Shown here: piece after piece, positions 49,171 through 57,429 of the stretch
Layout: each line of letters starts with the position of its first letter
Numbering within the stretch: position 1 is the stretch's first letter
NCBI RefSeq assembly: GCF_012396235.1
Contig: NZ_JAAXPA010000009.1
Span: 124,001 to 188,000 of the forward strand
Length of the DNA: 64,000 nucleotides
Origin: Rhodococcus opacus
GTDB taxonomy: Bacteria > Actinomycetota > Actinomycetes > Mycobacteriales > Mycobacteriaceae
Direction of reading: 5' to 3'
Made by a program: the position numbers and the translations under genes
Notes under the pieces: generated by a model
Seen by the model: the letters and a program-made list of their open reading frames with translations, nothing else
What the model was told of the DNA's origin: nothing
The model's database searches: none

Positions 49171-50358
49171 TCACAGCGCAGTCCGGAACAGCGCCACCAT
49201 CTGCTCCTGGGTGGCCGTGCGCGGGTTGGTGGACATGCAGGCGTCGCGGAGCGCGAACTCGGCCAGGCGTGACAGGTCGGCTTCGCGAACCCCCAACTGG
49301 CCCAGACCTTTCGGAACTCCGACCTCGCGGGCGAGGCGTTCCACCCGGTCCGCGACCGCCAGAGCAGCCTCCGCGGGTGTTCCGCGACGCTCCTCGAGAC
49401 CGAGAGCAGCGGCGATGGCGACGAACGGGGTGGCGTCGTCGGTGGCGTTGAAACGGATCACGTGCGGGAGAAGGATGCCGTTGATGACTCCGTGCGGCAG
49501 GTCGAGCAGTCCCCCGACCTGATGGCTCATCGCGTGGGCGGCACCGAGGATCGCATTGGTGAACGCGAGGCCGGCTTCGAGGCTCGCCTGCGCCATGACG
49601 GCGCGCGACTCCATCTCCATCGGCTCCTCGATGGTGCGGACGAGGGTGTCGGTGACCAGCCCGACCGCGCGGAGCGCATGGTGGTCGGTGAGCGGGTTGT
49701 GGGCCAGCGACACGAACGCCTCGATACCGTGAGTGAGGGCGTCCAGGCCGGTCGCCGCATTGAGCCACTCCGGCATGGTGGTCAGCAGCCGGGGGTCGAT
49801 CACGGTCACGTCCGGTACGAGCGCGCGGCCGATGATGGTGATCTTGGTGCCCCGCTTCGTGTCCGTGACGATGCAGAACTGCGACACGTCGGCGCCTGTG
49901 CCCGACGTGGACGGCACCATCACCAGCGGCGGGATCGGACTGGTGGCCTGGTCGACTCCCTCGTAGTCGAGGATGTTGCCCCCGTTCGCGGCGAGCACCG
50001 CGATGCCCTTCGTCGCGTCGATGACGGAGCCGCCGCCCAGGGCGACGAGGACGTCGCATTCACCCTCGCGATACGCGTCGTGCCCGGCCGCGATCTCGTG
50101 GTCCTTGGGGTTGGGCGTCAACGCGCTCCACACGACCGGGGTGAGGCCCTGCTCGCGCAGCTGATCCTGAAGCTCGGTCGCCCAGCCGGCGTCGATCAGA
50201 CCCGGATCGGTGACGAGCATCGGCCTCGATCCGCCGAGGCGGAGTACCGCGTGCGCGGCCTCGACCATCGATCCGATACCGAACACGATCTCGGGCGCAT
50301 GGAATTTGACCAGCCTGCCCGGGGCGGTGGTGCGGGTGGACGGATAGGATACGGACAA
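49171..50358 (-). CDS. Iron-containing alcohol dehydrogenase, ErcA-like
   Basis: 395 aa. I chose TTG 50358 because GGGAGGAG lies exactly seven bases upstream; an ATG at 50388 is open but has no such site. Type III ADH motifs: VALGGGSVIDATKGIAVLAA, PSTSGTGADVSQFCIV, ATGLDALTHGIEAFVSLAHN and AHAMSHQVGGLLDLPHGVIN, containing the usual Asp and three His metal ligands. ErcA in Pseudomonas acts in signalling for ethanol oxidation with a nearby kinase; here a kinase-regulator pair follows directly, so a sensing or tuning role is as likely as bulk catalysis. Confidence 0.9.
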   Translation of the reverse strand: MSVSYPSTRTTAPGRLVKFHAPEIVFGIGSMVEAAHAVLRLGGSRPMLVTDPGLIDAGWATELQDQLREQGLTPVVWSALTPNPKDHEIAAGHDAYREGECDVLVALGGGSVIDATKGIAVLAANGGNILDYEGVDQATSPIPPLVMVPSTSGTGADVSQFCIVTDTKRGTKITIIGRALVPDVTVIDPRLLTTMPEWLNAATGLDALTHGIEAFVSLAHNPLTDHHALRAVGLVTDTLVRTIEEPMEMESRAVMAQASLEAGLAFTNAILGAAHAMSHQVGGLLDLPHGVINGILLPHVIRFNATDDATPFVAIAAALGLEERRGTPAEAALAVADRVERLAREVGVPKGLGQLGVREADLSRLAEFALRDACMSTNPRTATQEQMVALFRTAL

Positions 50359-50465
50359 GTCGACACTCCTCCCGACACCTGCGTGCATGTGATCCAGATT
50401 ACAAGACTCTGACCTAGACCCTACGGTCCGGGACGAGCTCCCACACCCACCGAAGGACAGGTACG

Positions 50466-50487
50466 TACCTACCCGATCGGGTAGGTA
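50466..50487. promoter_or_regulatory. 22-bp perfect palindrome upstream of the ErcA-like gene
   Basis: TACCTACCCGATCGGGTAGG then TA: 11-base arms with no spacer, which is typical of a dimeric protein-binding site. It lies 11 bp after the madC stop and its centre is 118 bp upstream of the TTG start of the iron ADH. A related palindrome lies upstream of the methanol dehydrogenase (54675-54690). A role as a terminator hairpin is also possible. Confidence 0.65.
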
Positions 50488-50497
50488 GACGGGATCT

Positions 50498-52033
50498 TCA
50501 CCGCAACGCGTGCCCCAGCTCGGCCGCGCGGGACATCAGCTGGGCGGCATCCCGCGCGACGACGACACGGTCGCAGATCTCGGCGTACTCCGGCATCGCG
50601 CACGATGCCTGGTTCCAGTACCGCTCGGGTTCCGGGGTGATCCAGGCCAGCCGGTGCACTTTGCGACGCAGTTCGGCGAATTCGTCGACACCCGGTGGGA
50701 GGCCGTTGCACCGCCCGTCGCCGACGACGACCACCGAGGTGCGGGAGTTCACGTCGGTGCCGAACGCGGTCAGCACGTCGGAGAACACCCGGCCGTAGTC
50801 GCTGCTCGCCTCCAGATCGATGCGCGGGTCGGCGAGCACCGACGCGAGCGCGTCGTCGTCGGCCCCGGCGAGGAGAGTGTCCGTGACGTCGACGGGCCGG
50901 TCCACGAACGCCAGGACCTGGCAGCGGCTCGCCCGGCGATGCATGGCCTGTGCCAGCCGGAGGGTGAAGGCGGTGACGGGTCGCACCGACAGCGACACGT
51001 CCGCGAGAATCAGCACCCGCACCCGGTCCGGGCGGGGCGCCTTCACCATGAGGTGGAAGGGTATGCCCTCGGTCCGCAGGCTCGCGCGCACGGTCCGGCG
51101 CATGTCGAGCCGGCCCCGCGCCAGTTCGCGCGGGCGGGGGCGTGACGGTCCGCGCATCCGCCGAAGCACCTCGTAGCACGCCTGATTCACTTCGGCACGG
51201 GACGTGGCCGACACCGCGCCGCCCGTGGTCCCCGGTGCTTCTGCGGGTCCGGCGGTCAGGTCGCGGGCGTCCGCCAGCGCGCCGACGAAGGCCTCCACCG
51301 CCTCCGCCAGCCGGTTCAGCTGGGCCGCGGTGAGTGGTTCGGCCCCATCGGAATCGGCGTAGACCGTGCTCGGGTCGTAGGCGTCGAGCCACGCGAGAAT
51401 CGACTCCGGATCGTCCCAGGACAACGATCCGACGACGGCACCGCTCGTCGACGACGCCAGGTCACCGACGGCGGTGCTCGCCGCCCGCTCGACCTCCACC
51501 GTGTAGGTGACACCGCGTCGTCCGGACTCGGCTTCCGAATCGACGGACAGATCCGCGTCGCTCGACGTCATGCTGACGTCGTCGTCGTCCTTGTGGGGGT
51601 TGAAACCCTTCTGCGCTTCGGGGGTGTCGAAGTGGTCGCCCACCTCGGCGGCGCGCTCGTTGTACTCCGCGTACCGGGCGGTCTCCGCGTTGTCCGCCAC
51701 CTCCAGCGCGGAGGGCAGGCCCTCCGCGAACTCGGTCCGGTACGGGGGACGCGCGTCGGGTGCGGCGTCGGCGACCGATGCGAAGAACACGTCGAAGGCG
51801 CGGTCGAAACCCGCCTGCTCGTACGTGTACTTCGCGCACACCGCTCGCAGCGACGCCCTCAGTGTGGGCAGGTCGCGGCCGCCGACCAGGCCGAACACCC
51901 GGCGAGCCTCGATGACCTCAGCAGGAGACGCGGCGACGCCGTAGCGGCGCAACACCTTTCCGAAGGACGCCGCGAGCACGTCGAGAAGTTGCGCGGGCAG
52001 GGACGGAGAGGGGTCGGGCTGCGGGCGGAGCAT
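50498..52033 (-). CDS. madC: VWA-domain protein, CoxE/MadC type
   Basis: 511 aa. An acidic, Ser/Asp-rich middle (HKDDDDVSMTSSDADLSVDS) precedes a C-terminal von Willebrand factor A domain with the MIDAS motif DVSLS in RVLILADVSLSVRPVTAFTL, and VVVVGDGRCNGLPPGVDEF. CoxE-type VWA proteins work with MoxR ATPases to insert metals or remodel enzymes. It follows madB by 2 bp. Its probable target is the neighbouring methanol dehydrogenase, an unusual pairing for a non-PQQ enzyme. Confidence 0.88.
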   Translation of the reverse strand: MLRPQPDPSPSLPAQLLDVLAASFGKVLRRYGVAASPAEVIEARRVFGLVGGRDLPTLRASLRAVCAKYTYEQAGFDRAFDVFFASVADAAPDARPPYRTEFAEGLPSALEVADNAETARYAEYNERAAEVGDHFDTPEAQKGFNPHKDDDDVSMTSSDADLSVDSEAESGRRGVTYTVEVERAASTAVGDLASSTSGAVVGSLSWDDPESILAWLDAYDPSTVYADSDGAEPLTAAQLNRLAEAVEAFVGALADARDLTAGPAEAPGTTGGAVSATSRAEVNQACYEVLRRMRGPSRPRPRELARGRLDMRRTVRASLRTEGIPFHLMVKAPRPDRVRVLILADVSLSVRPVTAFTLRLAQAMHRRASRCQVLAFVDRPVDVTDTLLAGADDDALASVLADPRIDLEASSDYGRVFSDVLTAFGTDVNSRTSVVVVGDGRCNGLPPGVDEFAELRRKVHRLAWITPEPERYWNQASCAMPEYAEICDRVVVARDAAQLMSRAAELGHALR

Positions 52034-52035
52034 CG

Positions 52036-53142
52036 TCAGCGCCTGCCCTGCCGACCCGCGCCGACGCCGCCCCGGTCGCGGCCACCGTGCCCGCGGAAGA
52101 CGGCCGTGGTGGTGTTGGCCGGCCGCGATGCGACCGTCACCCGCTCCACCGGCCCGGCCGGAGCGGTTTCGCCGTCGTCCGCCGGGACAGGCTGTTCGCC
52201 GGAGAGCCGGGTGCGGACCAGTTCGACGTCGCTGGTGTATTTCAGCAGGGCGGTGAGCAGGATGTCGCGGACCTCGGCCTGCGAACTCACGGCCACTCCC
52301 GTCGACTTCAGGACCACCGCCGCCCGGGCCGCATCGATGACCTCCGCGATGGACGGACTCTTGCGGAGCGGCAACTGCCGCAGCGTGCGAGCCAGATCCA
52401 CCACGTCCGCCGCGACGGCCTCCTCGACCTCGGGGGCCTTGGCCGTCACGATGTCCCGCTCGCGCTGTGGTGTCGGGTAGCCGAGGTGGTAGTGCAGGCA
52501 ACGACGCTTGAGTGCGGGCGACAGTTCACGAGTGTCGTTGGACGTCAGGATCACCCACGGCGCCGACCGCGCGGTGAACGTCCCCACTTCGGGGATGGTG
52601 ACCTGTCCCTCCGCGAGAACTTCGAGGAGCAGCGCCTCCATCGACTCCTCGGTGCGGTCCACCTCGTCGACGAGCAGCACCACCGGTTCCGGTGACAGGA
52701 TCGCCTCGAGCAGCGGGCGGACCGACAGGAACTTCTCCGAATACAATCCGAAATCCTGCGCGGCCAGGAACTGCGACGCCTCGGCGACATCGTCGAACGC
52801 GGCCATCTTCTCACCGATGCGGTCGCGCAACATCTGCACGTGCAGAAGCTGTTTCGCGTAGTCCCACTCGTACAGGGCCCGGTTGTCGTCGAGACCTTCG
52901 TAGCACTGCAGCCGAACGAGCTTCCGCCCCGACGCCTCGGCCAGCGACTTCGCCAGCTCCGTCTTGCCGACGCCGGCAGGCCCCTCCAGCAGCAGCGGGC
53001 GCTCGAGCGCGGTCGCCAGGTGGACGACCACCGCGAACTCGTCGTCGGCGATGTAGTCGACCTCGCGCAACGCCTCCTTCAGTTCCGCGCCGTCGGCGAA
53101 GCGGATGTCCTCCGGTTCCGGGGCTGTGTGCGGTGCAGTCAT
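52036..53142 (-). CDS. madB: MoxR-family AAA+ ATPase (MadB type)
   Basis: 368 aa. Walker A LLLEGPAGVGKTELAKSLAE, Walker B VVLLVDEVDRTEESMEALLL, sensor 1 WVILTSNDTRELSPALKRRC with the arginine finger region. The C-terminal tail of about 50 residues is Arg/Gly-rich (FRGHGGRDRGGVGAGRQGRR). With the VWA protein it forms a chaperone pair. Located 107 bp after madA. Confidence 0.92.
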   Translation of the reverse strand: MTAPHTAPEPEDIRFADGAELKEALREVDYIADDEFAVVVHLATALERPLLLEGPAGVGKTELAKSLAEASGRKLVRLQCYEGLDDNRALYEWDYAKQLLHVQMLRDRIGEKMAAFDDVAEASQFLAAQDFGLYSEKFLSVRPLLEAILSPEPVVLLVDEVDRTEESMEALLLEVLAEGQVTIPEVGTFTARSAPWVILTSNDTRELSPALKRRCLHYHLGYPTPQRERDIVTAKAPEVEEAVAADVVDLARTLRQLPLRKSPSIAEVIDAARAAVVLKSTGVAVSSQAEVRDILLTALLKYTSDVELVRTRLSGEQPVPADDGETAPAGPVERVTVASRPANTTTAVFRGHGGRDRGGVGAGRQGRR

Positions 53143-53184
53143 GATCGGGGCGTCCGTCCTTCGTCAGCGGTGTGGTGGTGGGAA

Positions 53185-53233
53185 CGCGTCCGGGGCGGGG
53201 CCGGGCTGGGGTGAGGCGCCCGCCCCGGACGCG
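53185..53233. terminator. Strong hairpin between the methanol dehydrogenase and madB
   Basis: CGCGTCCGGGGCGGG (53185-53199) pairs with CCCGCCCCGGACGCG (53219-53233): a 15-bp perfect stem with a 19-base loop, 17 bp past the dehydrogenase stop. It could end or stabilise the abundant dehydrogenase mRNA, lowering expression of madB and madC. Confidence 0.75.
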
Positions 53234-53249
53234 AGTCTTCTGCGGTCGG

Positions 53250-54521
53250 TCAGTACGCGTTGTTGATCGCGTGATCGACCACGGGGAGCATCGACTCGAC
53301 CGTCACCTCGCGCGGGTTGCCCGGTGTGCACCAGTCGCCCTGGATGTGCTCGGAGATGGCCCGCACGGTCTTCTCGTCGCCCCGGATGGTGTCACCGCGA
53401 CCCTCGTACTTCTTGGTGTTCATCTGGTTCTTGTCGTACGAGTCGGTGCGCACCTGACCGAAGTTGTCCGGAATGCCGACGTCCTTCGCCAGGCGGATGG
53501 CCGCCTCGACCGCTGCGTCCGCTGCCTGCACCGTGGTGAGGTTGCGGGTGTCCACGCCCAGCGCTCCAGCCAGCTGAGCGTAGCGCTCGTACCGCGACGG
53601 CAGGTTGTACTCCCAGACGCGGGGCAGGGCGATGGCGTTGTTCAGGCCGTGGTGGCTGTCGAAGAACGCGCTGACCGCGTGCGAGATGGAGTGCACGATG
53701 CCGAGGCCGCCGGAGTTGAATGCCTGGCCGGCGATGTACTGCGCGTTCATCATTCCCTCGCGGGCCTTCAGGTTGCGCGGCTCGAACACGGCCTCCCGCA
53801 GGTTCTTCGCGACCAGTTCCACCGAGTACAGCGCGTTGCCGAGCGACGGCGCGAAGTCGAGACGCGACACGTACGGCTCACTGCCGTGCGCGAGAACGTC
53901 GAATCCGCAGTACGCCGTGAAGTGCTGGGGGCAGGTGTAGTACAGCAGCGGGTCGTCGATCGCGAGGGTCACGATGGTCGCCTCGTCGAATCCCACCCAC
54001 TTGTGCGGGTTGTTCATGTCCGACGTGTCGGTGATGACGTACGCCCACGATGTCTCCGAACCCGTACCGGCCGTGGTGGATACGGCGATGTGGGGTGGGT
54101 TCTCCTTGTTGGTGGACTTCGCGAATCCCTCGAACTCGTTGATGTTACGGCCGTCGTGCGCGACCACCACCCGGGCGCCCTTGGCGGCGTCGTGACTCGA
54201 GCCGCCGCCGACGGAGATGATCGAATCGCACTTCTCCTTCTGGTAGAGCGCGGCGGCTTCCATGACGTTGTAGTCCTTGGGATTGGACTCGACCTTGTCG
54301 TAGAGCACGACCTCGACGCCCTGGTACTCGATCTTGCCGACCAGTTCCTCGATGATGCCCGAGCCGCGCAGGCCCGTGGTCATGAGCAGGGTCCTCTTGA
54401 ATCCGAGGTTCTTCGCCTCGACGCCGATGATGTCGTGGGCGCCCACTCCCATCAGTGCCCGCGGGAACGGGTGGAATTCCTTGATGGGGAAGTCCCAGAT
54501 CTGGTTGAGCTCGATGGCCAT
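53250..54521 (-). CDS. mno: NDMA-dependent methanol dehydrogenase (nicotinoprotein)
   Basis: 423 aa, preceded by GAGGAG. Type III ADH family: SIISVGGGSSHDAAKGARVV at the cofactor site, STTAGTGSETSWAYVITDTS, AYCGFDVLAHGSEPYVS and HSISHAVSAFFDSHHGLNN with metal ligands. N-terminus AIELNQIWDFPIKEFHPFPR is characteristic of the actinobacterial Mno/Mdo decamers, which hold NADP(H) tightly and need an external acceptor. In actinobacteria this acceptor in vivo is mycofactocin, whose full biosynthetic locus lies 13 kb away in this window. Function: oxidises methanol and short alcohols. Confidence 0.95.
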   Translation of the reverse strand: MAIELNQIWDFPIKEFHPFPRALMGVGAHDIIGVEAKNLGFKRTLLMTTGLRGSGIIEELVGKIEYQGVEVVLYDKVESNPKDYNVMEAAALYQKEKCDSIISVGGGSSHDAAKGARVVVAHDGRNINEFEGFAKSTNKENPPHIAVSTTAGTGSETSWAYVITDTSDMNNPHKWVGFDEATIVTLAIDDPLLYYTCPQHFTAYCGFDVLAHGSEPYVSRLDFAPSLGNALYSVELVAKNLREAVFEPRNLKAREGMMNAQYIAGQAFNSGGLGIVHSISHAVSAFFDSHHGLNNAIALPRVWEYNLPSRYERYAQLAGALGVDTRNLTTVQAADAAVEAAIRLAKDVGIPDNFGQVRTDSYDKNQMNTKKYEGRGDTIRGDEKTVRAISEHIQGDWCTPGNPREVTVESMLPVVDHAINNAY

Positions 54522-54674
54522 GGCCGTCTCCTCGATTAGTCGATGTCGGATCTGAAGCGTTGCGGAAGGGGACGCACTCGATGTGATCGGCGTCTCACCT
54601 GGAATCCACTGTGACCTAGTTCGGGCCCCGGTTACAGGCCTGCGGGGCCGAACCGTCCGACCGCGGCGCACAAA

Positions 54675-54690
54675 CTGCCCGAACGGGCAG
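54675..54690. promoter_or_regulatory. Palindrome CTGCCCGAACGGGCAG upstream of methanol dehydrogenase
   Basis: 7-base arms with a 2-base centre, about 160 bp before the methanol dehydrogenase start. It shares the pattern CTRCCCGAWCGGGYAG with the palindrome upstream of the ErcA-like gene, making both candidates for the same regulator, most simply MadR. Confidence 0.55.
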
Positions 54691-54769
54691 GTGCGGCCGG
54701 GCCGAGCCGGAGGGGGCGGCACTCGATAGGATGTCCACTTCACGCGGAGTCCACCCGCTAGGCAAAAAC

Positions 54770-54783
54770 TAGAACCTGTTCTA
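54770..54783. promoter_or_regulatory. KstR operator of kshB
   Basis: TAGAACCTGTTCTA matches the KstR consensus TnnAACnnGTTnnA at every fixed position and is perfectly palindromic outside the CT centre. KstR is the repressor of cholesterol and steroid catabolism in mycobacteria and rhodococci. The site overlaps the likely promoter 60 bp before kshB. Confidence 0.93.
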
Positions 54784-54843
54784 TATTTGGAGCAGGCAAG
54801 CGAGCGTTCCGGCGCTGCGAAGTACGGAAGGACTGCACACACG

Positions 54844-55899
54844 ATGACGACTGTCGAGGTGCCGCACAGCTCACGATCGGTGGTGCTCACCGTGTCGGGC
54901 GTGGTCGAGGAAACACCCGACTCCCGGTCACTGGTCTTCGACGTCCCGGCAGACCTCGCCGACAAGTTCGCCTACAAGCCGGGCCAGTTCCTCACCCTGC
55001 GCATCCCCAGCGACCGCACGGGCTCGGTCGCCCGGTGCTACTCGCTGGCCAGCTCACCGTTCACCGACGACGCCCCCAAGGTGACCGTCAAGCGGACGGC
55101 CGAGGGCTACGGGTCCAACTGGCTCTGCGACAACATCGCCGTCGGCGACACCCTCGAGGTCCTCCCCCCGTCGGGAGTGTTCACCCCCAAGTCACTGGAC
55201 CACGACTTCCTGCTGTTCGCGGCAGGTAGTGGCGTCACGCCGGTGATCTCGATCCTCAAGTCCGCCCTCACCGAGGGGTCCGGCAAGGTCGTGCTCTTCT
55301 ACGCCAACCGCGACGAGAAGTCGGTCATCTTCGCGGAGGAACTCCGCACGCTCGCGAGCCGGTACCCGTCACGGCTCGTGTCCATCCACTGGCTCGAGAC
55401 GGTCCAGGGACTGCCGAGCGTCGATCAACTCGCCTCCGCCGTCGCGCCCTACCTGGGGCACGAAGCATTCATGTGCGGACCGGTGCCGTTCATGGACACC
55501 ATCCACAAGGCGCTCGCCGACGCCGGGATGCCCCGCAGCCAGGTGCACGCCGAAGTGTTCAACTCGCTGGCCGGCGACCCGTTCCGTGACGCCGACGTCG
55601 TGGAGGTCACCGACGACGAGGCCGCCGACGCCGCCACCGTGGAGGTGGAACTCGACGGCGAGATCCACAACCTGAGCTGGCCCCGCAAGCAGACCCTCGT
55701 CGACATCATGCTGGCCAAGGGAATCGACGTGCCCTACTCCTGCCAGGAGGGCGAGTGCGGGTCCTGCGCGTGCACCGTGCTCGAGGGCAAGGTCGAGATG
55801 GAGAACAGCGAAATCCTCGACCCCGAGGACATCGAGAGCGGCTACATCCTGGGCTGCCAGGCCCGGCCGGTCACCGACCACCTCAAGATCGAATTCTGA
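54844..55899 (+). CDS. kshB: 3-ketosteroid-9-alpha-monooxygenase, ferredoxin reductase component
   Basis: 351 aa. FAD domain with FAYKPGQFLTLRIPSDRTGS and RCYSLASSPFTDDAPKVTVK, NAD(P) domain with FLLFAAGSGVTPVISILKSA and AFMCGPVPFMDTIHKALADA, then a C-terminal plant-type [2Fe-2S] ferredoxin with CQEGECGSCACTVLEGKVEM (CX4CX2C) and the distal Cys in YILGCQARP. This order and the sequence match KshB (Rv3571 in M. tuberculosis). It passes electrons to KshA for 9-alpha-hydroxylation of steroids. A KstR box lies upstream. KshA is not in the window. Confidence 0.95.
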   Translation: MTTVEVPHSSRSVVLTVSGVVEETPDSRSLVFDVPADLADKFAYKPGQFLTLRIPSDRTGSVARCYSLASSPFTDDAPKVTVKRTAEGYGSNWLCDNIAVGDTLEVLPPSGVFTPKSLDHDFLLFAAGSGVTPVISILKSALTEGSGKVVLFYANRDEKSVIFAEELRTLASRYPSRLVSIHWLETVQGLPSVDQLASAVAPYLGHEAFMCGPVPFMDTIHKALADAGMPRSQVHAEVFNSLAGDPFRDADVVEVTDDEAADAATVEVELDGEIHNLSWPRKQTLVDIMLAKGIDVPYSCQEGECGSCACTVLEGKVEMENSEILDPEDIESGYILGCQARPVTDHLKIEF

Positions 55900-55905
55900 C
55901 TCCGC

Positions 55906-56502
55906 TCACCCGAGCCGGCCGAAGCCGACGACGGCGGAGTCGCTCGTCCAGTCCACGGTGTGGACGCGGATACGGCCGAACTCGTTGCCGCCGACCGTCG
56001 TAGCGGTGTCCCCGTCCACCGCGACGACGACATTGGTGTGCTGGCCGACCCAGCTGCTGTTGTCGTAGAGCACCACGTCCCCGACGGTCGGGCGGTATCC
56101 GCCCCCGACCTCCTCGAACCGCGACTGCGACTCGTAGTACTCCTGCAACGTGTAGACCCCGGGAATCCGCCAGTGCCCGGAATTCGGATTCGCCAGCGGC
56201 AGGCCGGCTTCCCGCATGATCCAGCTGACGAAGTCCGCGCACCAGGGCTCCTCGACCCCTTCGGAGTAGAACGTGCCCGGCCGCTGCCTGTCGTGTTCGG
56301 CCTCGAGCAGCCCGACGATCCGTGCCTGCTGCGGCGACAACGCGGATGTGTCGACGGCCGGGAATTCTGCGGTGTCCCACGGTAGATAGCGGTCCGGCGC
56401 GAGCCACAACACCCCTCCCGCCACGACGACCATCACAGCGACGACGGCGCCGAGGATCACCCCGGCACGTCGGCGGCGGCGAGTGGGCGCGGGAGCAGTC
56501 AT
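55906..56502 (-). CDS. Membrane-anchored CHAP-domain-like protein
   Basis: 198 aa. One N-terminal transmembrane segment (AGVILGAVVAVMVVVAGGVL after an Arg cluster). The outside part has EEPWCADFVSWIMREAGLPL with the catalytic-type Cys, and YRPTVGDVVLYDNSSWVGQH with a His, the Cys/His pattern of CHAP/NlpC amidases. Possibly cleaves or modifies peptidoglycan. Convergent with kshB, 6 bp apart. Confidence 0.82.
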   Translation of the reverse strand: MTAPAPTRRRRRAGVILGAVVAVMVVVAGGVLWLAPDRYLPWDTAEFPAVDTSALSPQQARIVGLLEAEHDRQRPGTFYSEGVEEPWCADFVSWIMREAGLPLANPNSGHWRIPGVYTLQEYYESQSRFEEVGGGYRPTVGDVVLYDNSSWVGQHTNVVVAVDGDTATTVGGNEFGRIRVHTVDWTSDSAVVGFGRLG

Positions 56503-56527
56503 GCCACCGAATGTAGCGGGTATCCGG

Positions 56528-57256
56528 TCACCGCATCGCGCGGTAGCCCGCACGCTCCTCTGCGGTCAGATGCTCGCACGCATACGTCAGGGCGGTGCGG
56601 CCCATCGCCGCGGCGTGCCGGTCGAGGAAACCGGTGAGCAGGTCGCGGTCGACCCGCTTGCCGACCTCGCGCAGCATCCAGCCCGTCGCCTTCTGCGTGA
56701 GGTCGCGGCGATCACCGAGAACACGCTCCGCGACCTCGAGCGTCGTGGAGGCGTCACCTCGGCGGATGAAACCGAACGTACTGAGCAGCGCGACACGGCG
56801 CCGCCAGAGGTCGTCGTCCGCGGCCAGATCGAACACCGGGGCGCGCGGCCGGTCGTACAGCCACGCGCCCAGGATCCGGTCGGCGGACGAGTCCACCAGA
56901 TCCCAGTTGTTCACCCGTCCCCGCATCACCACGTCGAGGTAGAAGGTCGCGATCTTCTCGCGCAGGGCGTCGTCGTCTGCCTTCGCCGCCCGGTCGAACT
57001 GCGTCGCGAGCACCAGCAGCCCCGCCAGTCGATGCTCGTGCACCGGACTGTCGAGGAGCACCGTCACCTCCGGAAGGTCCAGATCGGCGTGCGCACGAAC
57101 CACGCTGCGCGTCCCGGGAACCCGCACGCCGATGAAGACGTCGCCCTCCCCGTACTCCCCCGGACCGGTCTTGAAGAACCGTGCCAGATTGACGGCGTCG
57201 GTCTCGTCCGACAACTCGTCGAGTGCGCGCTTCACGTCGTCCGCGGTGGAAGTCAC
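56528..57256 (-). CDS. AlkD-family DNA alkylation repair-like protein
   Basis: 242 aa from GTG 57256. HEAT-like helical repeats: ARFFKTGPGEYGEGDVFIGV, HEHRLAGLLVLATQF, VNNWDLVDSSADRILGAWLY, KATGWMLREVGKRVDRDLL, ending TALTYACEHLTAEERAGYRA. The WDLVD and GWMLREVGK segments are typical of AlkD glycosylases for N3- and N7-alkylpurines. The start is uncertain; an ATG at 57313 would give 261 aa. Confidence 0.87.
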   Translation of the reverse strand: MTSTADDVKRALDELSDETDAVNLARFFKTGPGEYGEGDVFIGVRVPGTRSVVRAHADLDLPEVTVLLDSPVHEHRLAGLLVLATQFDRAAKADDDALREKIATFYLDVVMRGRVNNWDLVDSSADRILGAWLYDRPRAPVFDLAADDDLWRRRVALLSTFGFIRRGDASTTLEVAERVLGDRRDLTQKATGWMLREVGKRVDRDLLTGFLDRHAAAMGRTALTYACEHLTAEERAGYRAMR

Positions 57257-57364
57257 GAAGGCACTGTCCCACAGGGGGCCGACAGCCGCCGCGACAGCAC
57301 GGGCAAAAATCACGAAACATACTCTGACCTGCAGTTCGCGTTATCCGACTGCAACGAGCCAGGT

Positions 57365-57382
57365 ATTGATCGGTCGGTCAAT
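57365..57382. promoter_or_regulatory. Inverted repeat in the alkD-like/SPW divergent gap
   Basis: ATTGA and TCAAT flank TCGGTCGG, giving ATTGATCGGTCGGTCAAT. It is placed between divergent genes and could bind a dimeric (TetR-like) regulator. No regulator is assigned. Confidence 0.4.
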
Positions 57383-57429
57383 CTGGCGTGTACTCGAGGT
57401 GGACACAATCCATTTCGAGGAGGCTGGAC

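Larger units (their letters stand above)
54522..54843. promoter_or_regulatory. Divergent methanol dehydrogenase/kshB control region
   Basis: 322 bp without a gene. It contains the CTGCCCGAACGGGCAG palindrome (54675-54690) in the middle and the KstR operator (54770-54783) near kshB, with TATATT (54782-54787) as a plausible -10 element for kshB. Each gene has its own start-side signals; cross-talk between them is possible. Confidence 0.7.
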
